Source: Hydractinia symbiolongicarpus
Lineage: Eukaryota > Cnidaria > Hydrozoa > Anthoathecata > Hydractiniidae
NCBI RefSeq assembly: GCF_029227915.1
Contig: NC_079875.1
Location: 30,697,501 to 30,761,500 of the forward strand
DNA length: 64,000 nt
Direction: 5' to 3'
In this document: piece after piece, positions 36,139 through 47,356 of the stretch
Layout: each line of letters begins with the position of its first letter
How positions within the stretch are numbered: position 1 is the stretch's first letter
Translations under genes and position numbers: made by a program
The notes under the pieces: model-generated
The model's database searches: none
Seen by the model: the letters and a program-made list of their open reading frames with translations, nothing else
What the model was told of the DNA's origin: nothing

Positions 36139-36470
36139 ACTAGTATTTAGTCCCGTGGAAAAATCCACTATAGATACCGAATAAAAAAACAGCGAAATAG
36201 TGAGCGAAATTAACCATAAAATTCATTGTTTTTTTTCGTCAAAACGTTTTGTTGTTAATTCCATTCAAGCGGGAATAAATAAAACCAATATCTTTTTCAT
36301 TTAACAGTTTAACAGTAGACACGTGCTTAAGGGAATGATAAAAATTAATTACCCGTGACCTTTGTGTCATAAAGTTTACATCATTTACACAAAGGTTTTA
36401 ATGAGAACAAAAAAGCAACACATCCACTTTGCCTGTCACAGACACACGGAACTGGCGTATTATTACAGGG
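36139..36470 (+). mobile_element. ACTAG/GTGGA family element D, duplicate
   Basis: Copy of 30234-30565 carried by the tandem duplication. Confidence 0.8.
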
Positions 36471-38930
36471 ACTAGTAGATAAGGCCCGTGGAAAAATCCA
36501 CTTAGGCAGAAAAACAATTGAAAAGTTCTGTCATTTGAATTTTGATGACATCAGCAAATATTTCAGTATATTAAATATGCCTTTTACTAAAAAAAATAAT
36601 CTGAAAATGCATAAAAAGAAAGTATATAAGTCATAATTTAACAAAAAAGTTCTTAAAATCTAACACAAAATATCAAATGTCAAATCGCATGAAATCCTCC
36701 CAACAAAACGTAAGACAAAATATGAAAAACAACGGCGTGATAGGTGTAAAATCTAGTTAGTAGAAAGTTACAACATTGACAGTCACAACCCAGACAGTTA
36801 CGACAACAATAATAATAATGTCAGAAATAACACATCTCAAATATGTATACATCTTATTATGTGATTATGTTGAAAACCTTCAATATTTTAATCTTTAAAA
36901 TGTCGAAAAAAAAGGCTTGCAACAGTAAGCACAGATCTATGAAATAAGTTCTTTATGCATTTTAAACATTGTCTTTTCCCTAAATGCTTATACAACAATA
37001 CAACCTGAACAACATAAAAAAGCCAAACTTAAACAAACCCAAAACACCACAAAAAGTTAAACTTTGAAAAATCATTTATTCGGTTGCATACCATCCTCTC
37101 CCGCAAAAATATGCACAAAATGTAAAAATTAACCGGTTAACAAAACAATTTTTTTGTCTCGTGATCCGTACTGACTTTACCAAACATTTTAAACTGAAAT
37201 GTCGAAAAAGCAATGAGCAAGGAGTAAATTTCAAATCAACAAAAATCATTATTTTGAAAACATTGTATATATATATGGTCCTTCCTCACAAAAGTTAACA
37301 ATAAATGTAGAACACAAAGGTTTATGAGGAGCAAATCAAAATATGAACAAAAATCAGTTCAATTGGCATGTTCTATATTGTCTTCAGCCATAAAATCTTC
37401 CACAAAATTGATATGAAACCAATCAAATTCAACTCAGAAAAAGCAGTCATTTAAGTGCATACAAAAATACAACTTGTAGAATATCAAATTATTATTTTTA
37501 GTATATATAATTGCATATGGTCCTCCCTCACAACAGTTAAATTTTTGCACTAAATTTGCAACACAAAATACAAATTCTAAATAATTCCTATGGTTTTCCT
37601 CAAAAGTTTAATCAAAATATAAAAGATGAGAGGTGAACGACAAAATCAAAGTTTGCAGAATTTAATTATTTTGGTATACATGTCTATTGATATATGCCCT
37701 GTATAACAATATTTCAATCCAAAATGTGAAAAAGAAAAACAGTTTGCAACAAAATCAGTTATTCTGATGATATTGCATACACTTTTTCTCCACAAAAGTG
37801 TAAAAAAAGAATGGTTGTAGGAAATACTTCTGATTCAACAAAAATCAGTATTTACATCTTGTACTCATTAAATATTACCCAAAATTTCAAAAAACTGTGA
37901 TTTGGAACGCATCAAATTTATAAATAGAGAGGGATCAGTCATTTCGGTATGTTGTACAGAGTCCTGCCCGGTAAGAATTTATACAAAATATAAAAAAACA
38001 AAAGTTTTTTCGGTGTTGTACTCCCTCAAAAAAGTTGAAACTTTTCTTAATTGAGACAAAATGCCATAAACAAAAACATTTTAGTCAGAACATCTAGAAC
38101 AACAAAAATCACTCACACTAAGGTACCAGAATTACTACATGTTAAATAAAAATTGTTTCGTCATATTGCATGTAACCGATGTATATAAGTTTAGTTACAC
38201 AAAATGTGAAAAATACATTTTTTGCATACACAAATTGTGAAAAATACATTATTTGCTTAAAAACAGTCCTTAAACTCTTCTTAAATATTATGTAATACTT
38301 TTTTAAAAGTTGTTGTGGCTTGTTAATTCAAGCTTAAAATGTCAATTAAAATAAGTTACAGTCACATTCTTAGCAAAGACCACTAAGATTAGCTTACATG
38401 TAAAAAGCAACATAAAACTGAAGCTAACATAAGGTAGCTACAGCAGCTAATAGCTGGTCACTTAAATATAAACTGGAGACTTAGCTAAGTATAAAGAACA
38501 TGGCTACATATTTATAAATTCCTAGCTACCTAGCTAGTTGTTGTTGGTGTGGTTGATGCTAGCTAACAAACATGTCTCGCATCAATAATATCATCAAAAC
38601 TTTAAAAAACATAAACAAACCTTACAGAAAACTTTCTATACTTCATTTATATACCATGCCCCTTTTTAAATGCTTTTGTAAAGATTTATTTTGAAGGCAA
38701 GAGAAGACAAATGCTTAAAAAGGACAGCCATCTTTTTTGCAAACACAATTTCCGTTACTTTGTGCTAGAACTTCATTTAACAAACCACACAAAACTCGCG
38801 GATTTTCACGACAAAGAAGACATATTTTTTTCGGCAACATCAAAGATTTTTTTCGGCAACATTAAAGGAAAATGACCATATCAACTTTGCCTGTTACAGA
38901 CACACGGAACTGGCGTATTATTATATAGAT
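36471..38930 (+). mobile_element. ACTAG/GTGGA family element E, complete (2.46 kb)
   Basis: Starts ACTAGTAGATAAGGCCCGTG, hairpin GTGGA-AAAA-TCCAC, and ends CAGACACACGGAACTGGCGT then ATTATTATATAGAT. The interior from about 36914 to 38130 is a degenerate array: TGGTCCT(T/C)CCTCACAA(A/C)AGTTAA at 37277 and 37519, with related CTCCACAAAAGT and CTCCCTCAAAAAAGTT later, and AACAAAAATCA-type segments between. No open frame of note. It is by far the longest member without a gene fragment. Confidence 0.75.
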
Positions 38931-40237
38931 AGAATAAAAAATCCAGGTGAATTTTTTTATTACAACATTACATATGTTCAGTTCTAACACCTATATTTCA
39001 CTAGTAGAAAAATATTAATTAGAGAGAGTTCTGCTAGGTATAAACTTTTCGTAAGGCCCATGTTAAAATTACCAATTCTTATATTTTTAAAATATATTTC
39101 TCGGAAGGTAGGTTCGATGTTAAATATTTTGCCCACTCGTCACGTATTTTTATAGTTTTCCTCTACTTTTTCCTAAATTTAAATTTCAAAAATTTTAAAG
39201 GTGGCATTTTAAAGTTGATTTATTTTCAAAGCAAGCTAAATTTTATTTAGTGGGTCGTGGCATAATTTACCTGGCATTTTGAACTTATCATTGCACAAAT
39301 TAGGGAAGTTCAACCAAATAAGTTTAGTTTTTCTTTAAATTACAACAAAAAACAATCACTTCCTGGCCTTACAGGACCCATTTTTCTAAATTAAAAAATA
39401 AGTAATTTTATGACCGCTTTATTGTAATTCTAACTTTCTTCATATATTTCTATGTAATGTAAAAGAAGAAAACAAAGTTCGTAATTTTTATTTTCACTAA
39501 TGTAGCTATTTAGTTGTATATAGCTTAAATTTATTCTGATCCACAAATTATTTTGTGGATAAGAATAATTTTTTTCTTTTTACTCAGTAACATTTTTCCC
39601 GAGGGAATATTGCTAAAACAACATCATTTCTATAAAACAACCTTAAGCATGAGATGCTAATATATTTCCTGAATTGAGAAAAGATTTTTTTATTTGGGCA
39701 ATACTTAAAATTATTTAACATCTTCATGTACGTGTGATGTTTACTAAATTGTGTAAAAAAATGTGTTCCTAATCAGGGGCGATAGATTTAATAGATTTTT
39801 TGGCAAAGTAATGTCCAGTGTTGTGGTGTTGTACGAGGTAAATCGGGCGTTTTGTGTTTTTTCTGTAAAAGGAGCTAAAGATTTCCCTGAAGTATAGTTT
39901 TTAGTTATTAAAAATCCTTCCTAGATTAGAAACGAAAGTTTCTTTATAGCTAAATAAAACACAGTAACCTCCGTAGTTTTAACACTTTAACCTTGTTAAA
40001 AAATGCGGATGGAAAATGCATGTCAGCAAATTCAAAACAGGGTTAGCGTTTCCATAGTTTCGAGTTTCCATAGTTACTGGTATCATCATCTAAGCATCTT
40101 TTTACGTTTTACGCACATATTACGAGTACAAGTAATAAGTTGGGGAGTTGCTTTACTTCAAAACTAATCGATAACGCCCGTGGAGAAATCCACTTAGGCA
40201 GAGGGACAATGGTACTATAGTTTGTTTTTGATTTTTT

Positions 40238-40251
40238 GCTGACGTCAGCAG
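40238..40251. promoter_or_regulatory. Perfect 14-bp palindrome with CRE core
   Basis: TGCTGACGTCAGCA contains the TGACGTCA core bound by CREB/ATF-type bZIP factors. The same position in other family members holds GATGACGTCAGT (about 18175) or GATGACATCAGC (30638-30660). Duplicated at 43003-43016 and 45768-45781. Function is inference. Confidence 0.5.
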
Positions 40252-40390
40252 TACAGATACAAAAAGATAATATATAGTCAACGTAGTGCATCGTAGAAAT
40301 GTTGTTTGGAAAATTATAGTCCGTATTAACAACCTGCAAAAGTAAAAACAAAAGCAGCATACAAAAGTGTGAGATAGCAACATATAATAA

Positions 40391-40861
40391 GTAGATATAC
40401 AATAGGTAAACATAGGTTATTGAGATTTATTAACCCGAGGTGATTTATATTCAACGACGCGCAGCGGAGTTGAATATAATATCACCGAGGGTTAATAAAT
40501 CCAATAACCTATGTTTACCTATTGTATATATGTTTTATTATATACCCAAAAGAGATTGTCGAAGCGATTCATTTTTGTTTCGATTTCTTTGTTTTGATGT
40601 TTTTGTAAAAAGAATTTTCTCGACAAAAAAGTTCCCGCCATTTCACGTGTTTGGAAATCGACCAATCAGAAAACGGACCACTAAGAAACAACCAATCACA
40701 GTTAATTACGATAAAAATTAATGAGGCGGAAAGGATAAAATCAAAACATGCGTTTACGAATGTTTTGTCAAAACTATTGTTACGTCACAAGCATTGAATA
40801 ATACGGGTGGAATACGATTATTTATTCAATGGCTGTTTTTGCTTACGGGTATATAATAATA
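40391..40861. mobile_element. Foldback element insertion in element F, copy 1
   Basis: A roughly 470-bp segment absent from the third array copy, where ACATATAATAAACG is uninterrupted. It begins with a long hairpin: arms 40398-40455 and 40469-40526 (TACAATAGGTAAACATAGG and onward), with a GC-rich loop. A second inverted pair, TTATATACCC near 40537 and GGGTATATAA near 40850, bounds the remaining 320 bp. TATAATA-like sequence flanks both sides as a possible target duplication. No transposase. Confidence 0.75.
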
Positions 40862-41000
40862 AACGTTATGAAATTCCCACAGGAGTAAGTCAGTTAATTA
40901 AGCCAGAAAAGAGTTAGAAATCAGAAAAATAACATCAAAACATTTAACATGTCTATATTCTAATACTGTAAAATCTTTAACAAAGTTCATTTTTATTAGT

Positions 41001-41451
41001 TTACAGTCGTTCTTTGACATACTTGTTTCGATCTGTATTGTATGTCCAATCTGTATGATTTTTTGGCCGACATTTTATATCACATGGGACTCTTTCACTT
41101 ACGTTACAAGGTCGGATACATCCAACATACATAAGATCGTCAGATCTTTTCGTTGGAAACGGTACAATACCATCGTATCTTGTACAAAGATATGAATCCT
41201 GTTGTAAGGTATACGACTTCACTAACGGCCAAATATGTCTAGCTAAGACTCTTTGGTCGTTCAATTTTGTAGCTTCTCTATTTTCAGTTCTTCTCTCAGC
41301 ATTAAGCAAAACCATATTGACAATTTTGTGTGCCAATACTCTGTTCATAGCACTTCGAAAGCCCCATAAACCCGCTAAGATTTCAGTTGTATGCCAATAA
41401 TGATCTCGCATGACGTGCATAATGTGACCACTTCCCAACCATTCGGTTAAC
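41001..41451 (-). pseudogene. Captured exon of a glycosyltransferase-like gene, copy 1
   Basis: A minus-strand exon of 451 nt follows the acceptor CTTCCTTAG and reads LTEWLGSGHIMHVMRDHYWH, TTEILAGLWGFRSAMNRVL, DQRVLARHIWPLVKS, DSYLCTRYDG and so on to a TAA at 41001-41003. The HxMRDHxxH...ILAGxWG and DQxxLxxxIWP...DSY patterns resemble a family of putative glycosyltransferase-like proteins I associate with bacterial polysaccharide loci and marine invertebrates; the name is uncertain. The exon is fully open and starts at a good acceptor, but I found no upstream exon within the unit, so it is more likely a captured gene fragment than a gene. Copy 2 differs by one residue (T for I in YDGIVPFP). 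Confidence 0.5.
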
Positions 41452-43155
41452 CTAAGGAAGATTCAACAGTGAATTGTTGGTTTCCATATTTTCCGCTTTG
41501 ACATTTTGTGCATCATTACTTACCGTTACCATGAAGTAATGAAAGTCACCAGAACGGGGGTTGTTATTATAATTATATGAGTGATTATAATGATGTAATT
41601 GACTGCTTAAACCACCTGTCTTAAAATTAACTCACAGACAGTACCTGTGTAACCCGACGTTAAACATACGGTAATAGTCTAATTTAAGCCGTAAACTGTA
41701 CCAAAACTCCCGAAAGAAACAGACTTAATTCGACTATTATTAAAGAAATAGAATAAAAAATCCAGGTGAATTTTTTTATTACAACATTACATATGTTCAG
41801 TTCTAACACCTATATTTCACTAGTAGAAAAATATTAATTAGAGAGAGTTCTGCTAGGTATAAACTTTTCGTAAGGCCCATGTTAAAATTACCAATTCTTA
41901 TATTTTTAAAATATATTTCTCGGAAGGTAGGTTCGATGTTAAATATTTTGCCCACTCGTCACGTATTTTTCTAGTTTTCCTCTACTTTTTCCTTAAATTT
42001 AAATTTCAAAAATTTTAAAGGTGGCATTTTAAAGTTGATTTATTTTCTAAGCAAGCTAAATTTTATTTAGTGGGTCGTGACATAAAGTTTAGTTTTTCTT
42101 TAAATTACAACAAAAAACAATCACTTCCTGGCCTTACAGGACCCATTTTTCTAAATTAAAAAATAAGTAATTTTATGACCGCTTTATTGTAATTCTAACT
42201 TTCTTCATATATTTCTATGTAATGTAAAAGAAGAAAACAAAGTTCGTAATTTTTATTTTCACTAATGTAGCTATTTAGTTGTATATAGCTTAAATTTATT
42301 CTGATCCACAAATTATTTTGTGGATAAGAATAATTTTTTTCTTTTTACTCAGTAACATTTTTCCCGAGGGAATATTGCTAAAACAACATCATTTCTATAA
42401 AACAACCTTAAGCATGAGATGCTAATATATTTCCTGAATTGAGAAAAGATTTTTTTATTTGGGCAATACTTAAAATTATTTAACATCTTCATGTACGTGT
42501 GATGTTTACTAAATTGTGTAAAAAAATGTGTTCCTAATCAGGGGCGATAGATTTAATAGATTTTTTGGCAAAGTGATGTCCAGTGTTGTGGTGTTGTACG
42601 AGGTAAATCGGGCGTTTTGTGTTTTTTCTGTAAAAGGAGCTAAAGATTTCCCTGAAGTATAGTTTTTAGTTATTAAAAATCCTTCCTAGATTAGAAACGA
42701 AAGTTTCTTTATAGCTAAATAAAACACAGTAACCTCCGTAGTTTTAACACTTTAACCTTGTTAAAAAATGCGGATGGAAAATGCATGTCAGCAAATTCAA
42801 AACAGGGTTAGCGTTTCCATAGTTTCGAGTTTCCATAGTTACTGGTATCATCATCTAAGCATCTTTTTACGTTTTACGCACATATTACGAGTACAAGTAA
42901 TAAGTTGGGGAGTTGCTTTACTTCAAAACTAATCGATAACGCCCGTGGAGAAATCCACTTAGGCAGAGGGACAATGGTACTATAGTTTGTTTTTGATTTT
43001 TTGCTGACGTCAGCAGTACAGATACAAAAAGATAATATATAGTCAACGTAGTGCATCGTAGAAATGTTGTTTGGAAAATTATAGTCCGTATTAACAACCT
43101 GCAAAAGTAAAAACAAAAGCAGCATACAAAAGTGTGAGATAGCAACATATAATAA

Positions 43156-43626
43156 GTAGATATACAATAGGTAAACATAGGTTATTGAGATTTATTAACC
43201 CGAGGTGATTTATATTCAACGACGCGCAGCGGAGTTGAATATAATATCACCGAGGGTTAATAAATCCAATAACCTATGTTTACCTATTGTATATATGTTT
43301 TATTATATACCCAAAAGAGATTGTCGAAGCGATTCATTTTTGTTTCGATTTCTTTGTTTTGATGTTTTTGTAAAAAGAATTTTCTCGACAAAAAAGTTCC
43401 CGCCATTTCACGTGTTTGGAAATCGACCAATCAGAAAACGGACCACTAAGAAACAACCAATCACAGTTAATTACGATAAAAATTAATGAGGCGGAAAGGA
43501 TAAAATCAAAACATGCGTTTACGAATGTTTTGTCAAAACTATTGTTACGTCACAAGCATTGAATAATACGGGTGGAATACGATTATTTATTCAATGGCTG
43601 TTTTTGCTTACGGGTATATAATAATA
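43156..43626. mobile_element. Foldback element insertion, copy 2
   Basis: Same as 40391-40861, offset 2765 bp. Confidence 0.75.
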
Positions 43627-43765
43627 AACGTTATGAAATTCCCACAGGAGTAAGTCAGTTAATTAAGCCAGAAAAGAGTTAGAAATCAGAAAAATAACAT
43701 CAAAACATTTAACATGTCTATATTCTAATACTGTAAAATCTTTAACAAAGTTCATTTTTATTAGT

Positions 43766-44216
43766 TTACAGTCGTTCTTTGACATACTTGTTTCGATCTG
43801 TATTGTATGTCCAATCTGTATGATTTTTTGGCCGACATTTTATATCACATGGGACTCTTTCACTTACGTTACAAGGTCGGATACATCCAACATACATAAG
43901 ATCGTCAGATCTTTTCGTTGGAAACGGTACAGTACCATCGTATCTTGTACAAAGATATGAATCCTGTTGTAAGGTATACGACTTCACTAACGGCCAAATA
44001 TGTCTAGCTAAGACTCTTTGGTCGTTCAATTTTGTAGCTTCTCTATTTTCAGTTCTTCTCTCAGCATTAAGCAAAACCATATTGACAATTTTGTGTGCCA
44101 ATACTCTGTTCATAGCACTTCGAAAGCCCCATAAACCCGCTAAGATTTCAGTTGTATGCCAATAATGATCTCGCATGACGTGCATAATGTGACCACTTCC
44201 CAACCATTCGGTTAAC
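43766..44216 (-). pseudogene. Captured glycosyltransferase-like exon, copy 2
   Basis: Same exon as 41001-41451 with acceptor and stop intact and one amino-acid difference (YDGTVPFP). Open reading is maintained in both copies, which is expected for a very recent duplication and is not by itself evidence of function. Confidence 0.5.
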
Positions 44217-44512
44217 CTAAGGAAGATTCAACAGTGAATTGTTGGTTTCCATATTTTCCGCTTTGACATTTTGTGCATCATTACTTACCGTTACCATGAA
44301 GTAATGAAAGTCACCAGAACGGGGGTTGTTATTATAATTATATGAGTGATTATAATGATGTAATTGACTGCTTAAACCACCTGTCTTAAAATTAACTCAC
44401 AGACAGTACCTGTGTAACCCGACGTTAAACATACGGTAATAGTCTAATTTAAGCCGTAAACTGTACCAAAACTCCCGAAAGAAACAGACTTAATTCGACT
44501 ATTATTAAAGAA

Positions 44513-46150
44513 ATAGAATAAAAAATCCAGGTGAATTTTTTTATTACAACATTACATATGTTCAGTTCTAACACCTATATTTCACTAGTAGAAAAATATT
44601 AATTAGAGAGAGTTCTGCTAGGTATAAACTTTTCGTAAGGCCCATGTTAAAATTACCAATTCTTATATTTTTAAAATATATTTCTCGGAAGGTAGGTTCG
44701 ATGTTAAATATTTTGCCCACTCGTCACGTATTTTTCTAGTTTTCCTCTACTTTTTCCTTAAATTTAAATTTCAAAAATTTTAAAGGTGGCATTTTAAAGT
44801 TGATTTATTTTCTAAGCAAGCTAAATTTTATTTAGTGGGTCGTGACATAAAGTTTAGTTTTTCTTTAAATTACAACAAAAAACAATCACTTCCTGGCCTT
44901 ACAGGACCCATTTTTCTAAATTAAAAAATAAGTAATTTTATGACCGCTTTATTGTAATTCTAACTTTCTTCATATATTTCTATGTAATGTAAAAGAAGAA
45001 AACAAAGTTCGTAATTTTTATTTTCACTAATGTAGCTATTTAGTTGTATATAGCTTAAATTTATTCTGATCCACAAATTATTTTGTGGATAAGAATAATT
45101 TTTTTCTTTTTACTCAGTAACATTTTTCCCGAGGGAATATTGCTAAAACAACATCATTTCTATAAAACAACCTTAAGCATGAGATGCTAATATATTTCCT
45201 GAATTGAGAAAAGATTTTTTTATTTGGGCAATACTTAAAATTATTTAACATCTTCATGTACGTGTGATGTTTACTAAATTGTGTAAAAAAATGTGTTCCT
45301 AATCAGGGGCGATAGATTTAATAGATTTTTTGGCAAAGTAATGTCCAGTGTTGTGGTGTTGTACGAGGTAAATCGGGCGTTTTGTGTTTTTTCTGTAAAA
45401 GGAGCTAAAGATTTCCCTGAAGTATAGTTTTTAGTTATTAAAAATCCTTCCTAGATTAGAAACGAAAGTTTCTTTAAAGCTAAATAAAACACAGTAACCT
45501 CCGTAGTTTTAACACTTTAACCTTGTTAAAAAATGCGGATGGAAAATGCATGTCAGCAAATTCAAAACAGGGTTAGCGTTTCCATAGTTTCGAGTTTCCA
45601 TAGTTACTGGCATCATCATCTAAGCATCTTTTTACGTTTTACGCACATATTACGAGTACAAGTAATAAGTTGGGGAGTTGCTTTACTTCAAAACTAATCG
45701 ATAACGCCCGTGGAGAAATCCACTTAGGCAGAGGGACAATGGTACTATAGTTTGTTTTTGATTTTTTGCTGACGTCAGCAGTACAGATACAAAAAGATAT
45801 GCAGTATGTCTAATAACTAACAGTACAACAGAAAACAAGACAATCTTAGGAATATATAGTCAACGTAGTGCACCGTAGAAATGTTGTTTGGAAAATTATA
45901 GTCTGTGTTAACAACCTGCAAAAGTAAAACCAAAAGCAGCATACAAAAGTGTGAGGTAGCAACATATAATAAACGTTATGAAATTCCCACAGGAGTAAGT
46001 CAGTTAATTAAGCCAGAAAAGAGTTAGAAATCAGAAAAATAACATCAAAACATTTAACATGTCTATATTCTAATACTGTAAAATCTTTAACAAAGTTCAT
46101 TTTTATTAGTTTACAGTCGTTCTTTGACATACTTGTTTCGATCTGTATTG
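44513..46150. repeat. Second tandem array, copy 3, truncated
   Basis: Homologous to the left part of the unit up to GATCTGTATTG at 46150, where similarity stops before the glycosyltransferase-like exon's main body. It lacks the foldback insertion (empty site near 45961-45975) and contains about 50 extra bases (about 45800-45850) absent from copies 1 and 2. Confidence 0.95.
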
Positions 46151-47104
46151 TTTTACGTGAAAATCATGTCTATTAAGGGAAAAGAATTATATTAATTTAA
46201 TTTATATTAATTCAATTGTCATCAAATGATGCATGTTTTACAAAATGTAACAAAATATTACCTCTTGGCGGGGGCGGCAATTGGTCTAAAACAACAACAA
46301 AAGAACATTAGGAATTTTTTAAGATAATTTTAGGAGAATACGATGCAAAAATGTTTTTTTTGCTCTATGCAGACTTAGACGGCGATTATCCGCACAACAT
46401 CAACGACCACCCGTCAAATAAAAAAGAATAAACTTGCTTAAAAATGAAGGAGAAAAATCTCTGTTTCCTGGGATCACTATTTCTAAATGATACAATAAAA
46501 TATCTTACCATTCCAATTCACTGAATCTAAACGGGAAGGTAAATATTTATACAATAAAAGTTGCAAATGCTGGTTTTGACAGAAGATAGGGAGAGAACAT
46601 TAGAATGCCTTTGACAGACGTCGAAACTAAAAAAGGGATGTTAGACTAATGACCACATGTTTTTTTATAATTTACCGCAGTAGCAAACTTCGAATGCATG
46701 CAAAGAAGTAAGCAGTTTTTAAATTAATTTTGATTGGAAATTCAGTTTTAAAAATTTGAGTACAGTAGCGAACCTACAAAAAAAATTATGGACATGTACC
46801 ACCCAAGATACAATATCAAATCTTCGGATAAAAAGCTCACATTGCTGCTTGTTTATAAAATACTAGGTTGTAAAAGGTTTCTTCAAAATGATGTGATATA
46901 TATGACCATTTTTTTGAGAAGGATCAGACTTAATTTTGCGAGATTTATTTTGTTTTCAATATACTTACTTTTCCGGATCGGAGTTTTTACTAAAAAAAAA
47001 TAAAAAAGCATTTATTTCTTTGTTCAAGCTGTAAACACATATCTGATTCTACACCCTATTCGGTAGTCCGCTGTAAAACGGAGAACGATAAACGGCGCAC
47101 TCCG
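46151..47104. other. Mostly non-coding stretch
   Basis: A minus-strand 24-nt candidate exon (TTTTAG acceptor, GTAATA donor) lies near 46260-46290 and a short plus-strand frame ending in ADLDGDYPHNINDHPSNKKE lies near 46370-46430. Neither is supported by a neighbour. The 71-codon frame at 46788-47003 shows no domain. Confidence 0.35.
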
Positions 47105-47181
47105 TTGTTGCGCTGTTGCTCCAGCGATAGCGGAGAGCGATGCTTATCGAAGGTTTTGCTATTTGCTTATGAAAAAAAAAT

Positions 47182-47330
47182 GGTGGCGTCGTTGCGAGTA
47201 AAAGAATTCAACGTTGATATTTTTACTATTTTAAATCATCAAAATCAACACGATGGTAATAATAAAAAGGAAGATATGGATGCTGGAGTCAATGCAAAAG
47301 AAATGTACAAGCTTAAATTTGAAGGTCTTG
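47182..47330 (+). CDS. Possible first exon of the downstream kinase-type gene
   Basis: An ATG after an A-run (47182) opens MVASLRVKEFNVDIFTILNH, then a Lys/Asn/Asp-rich segment ending AKEMYKLKFEG before GTCTTG. Composition is plausible for an exon and the orientation fits the exons starting at 49279, but the donor is weak and 2 kb separates them. Confidence 0.25.
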
Positions 47331-47356
47331 TGCGAATTTTTCTTTTTAGCTTCTAG

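Larger units (their letters stand above)
31009..36913. repeat. Tandem duplication unit, copy 2 (about 5.9 kb)
   Basis: Second direct copy of 25118-31008. Differences I found: one base at about 34454 (G for T), the MITE G-run (7 against 9) and C-run (30 against 14), and about seven substitutions between the MITE and the right end. I saw none in the left 3.4 kb. The right end runs on into the complete element E, so this copy keeps the original right flank and copy 1 the original left flank. Confidence 0.97.
38929..41747. repeat. Second tandem array, copy 1 (2819 bp)
   Basis: Begins ATAGAATAAAAAATCCAGGT, directly after element E, and runs to CTATTATTAAAGAA. Copies 2 and 3 follow at 41748 and 44513. 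This copy has about 55 bp (39279-39333) that the other two lack. Confidence 0.97.
40163..41750 (+). mobile_element. ACTAG/GTGGA family element F carrying a gene fragment, copy 1
   Basis: The 5' end ACTAATCGATAACGCCCGTG with hairpin GTGGA-GAAA-TCCAC and GGCAGAGGGACAA resembles elements D and E. The 3' end CAGACTTAATTCGACTATTA then TTAAAGAAATAG matches the GACGGAATACGGCTATTATT terminus of element C. Between them lie a CRE-like palindrome (40238-40251), a foldback insertion (40391-40861) and, on the opposite strand, one exon of a glycosyltransferase-like gene (41001-41451). The boundary assignments are inference from similarity to the shorter elements. Confidence 0.5.
41748..44512. repeat. Second tandem array, copy 2 (2765 bp), recombinant
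   Basis: The left part shares the 55-bp deletion and several substitutions with copy 3. From 42712 rightwards it shares variants with copy 1 and carries the foldback insertion that copy 3 lacks. Confidence 0.95.
42928..44515 (+). mobile_element. Element F with gene fragment, copy 2
   Basis: Same structure as 40163-41750, offset 2765 bp. Confidence 0.5.

Noticed and set aside
40109-40721. Frames of 97, 86 and 93 codons repeated in array copies
   Set aside because: They overlap the repeat element's 5' end and the foldback hairpin. Repetition reflects the array, not selection. Composition is Phe/Tyr/Cys-rich and no splice or start context supports them.
25118-46150. CRISPR array or satellite DNA as explanation of the repeated segments
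   Set aside because: Units are kilobases long with mixed content, copy numbers are two and three, and no short direct repeats with unique spacers occur. The genome is eukaryotic.
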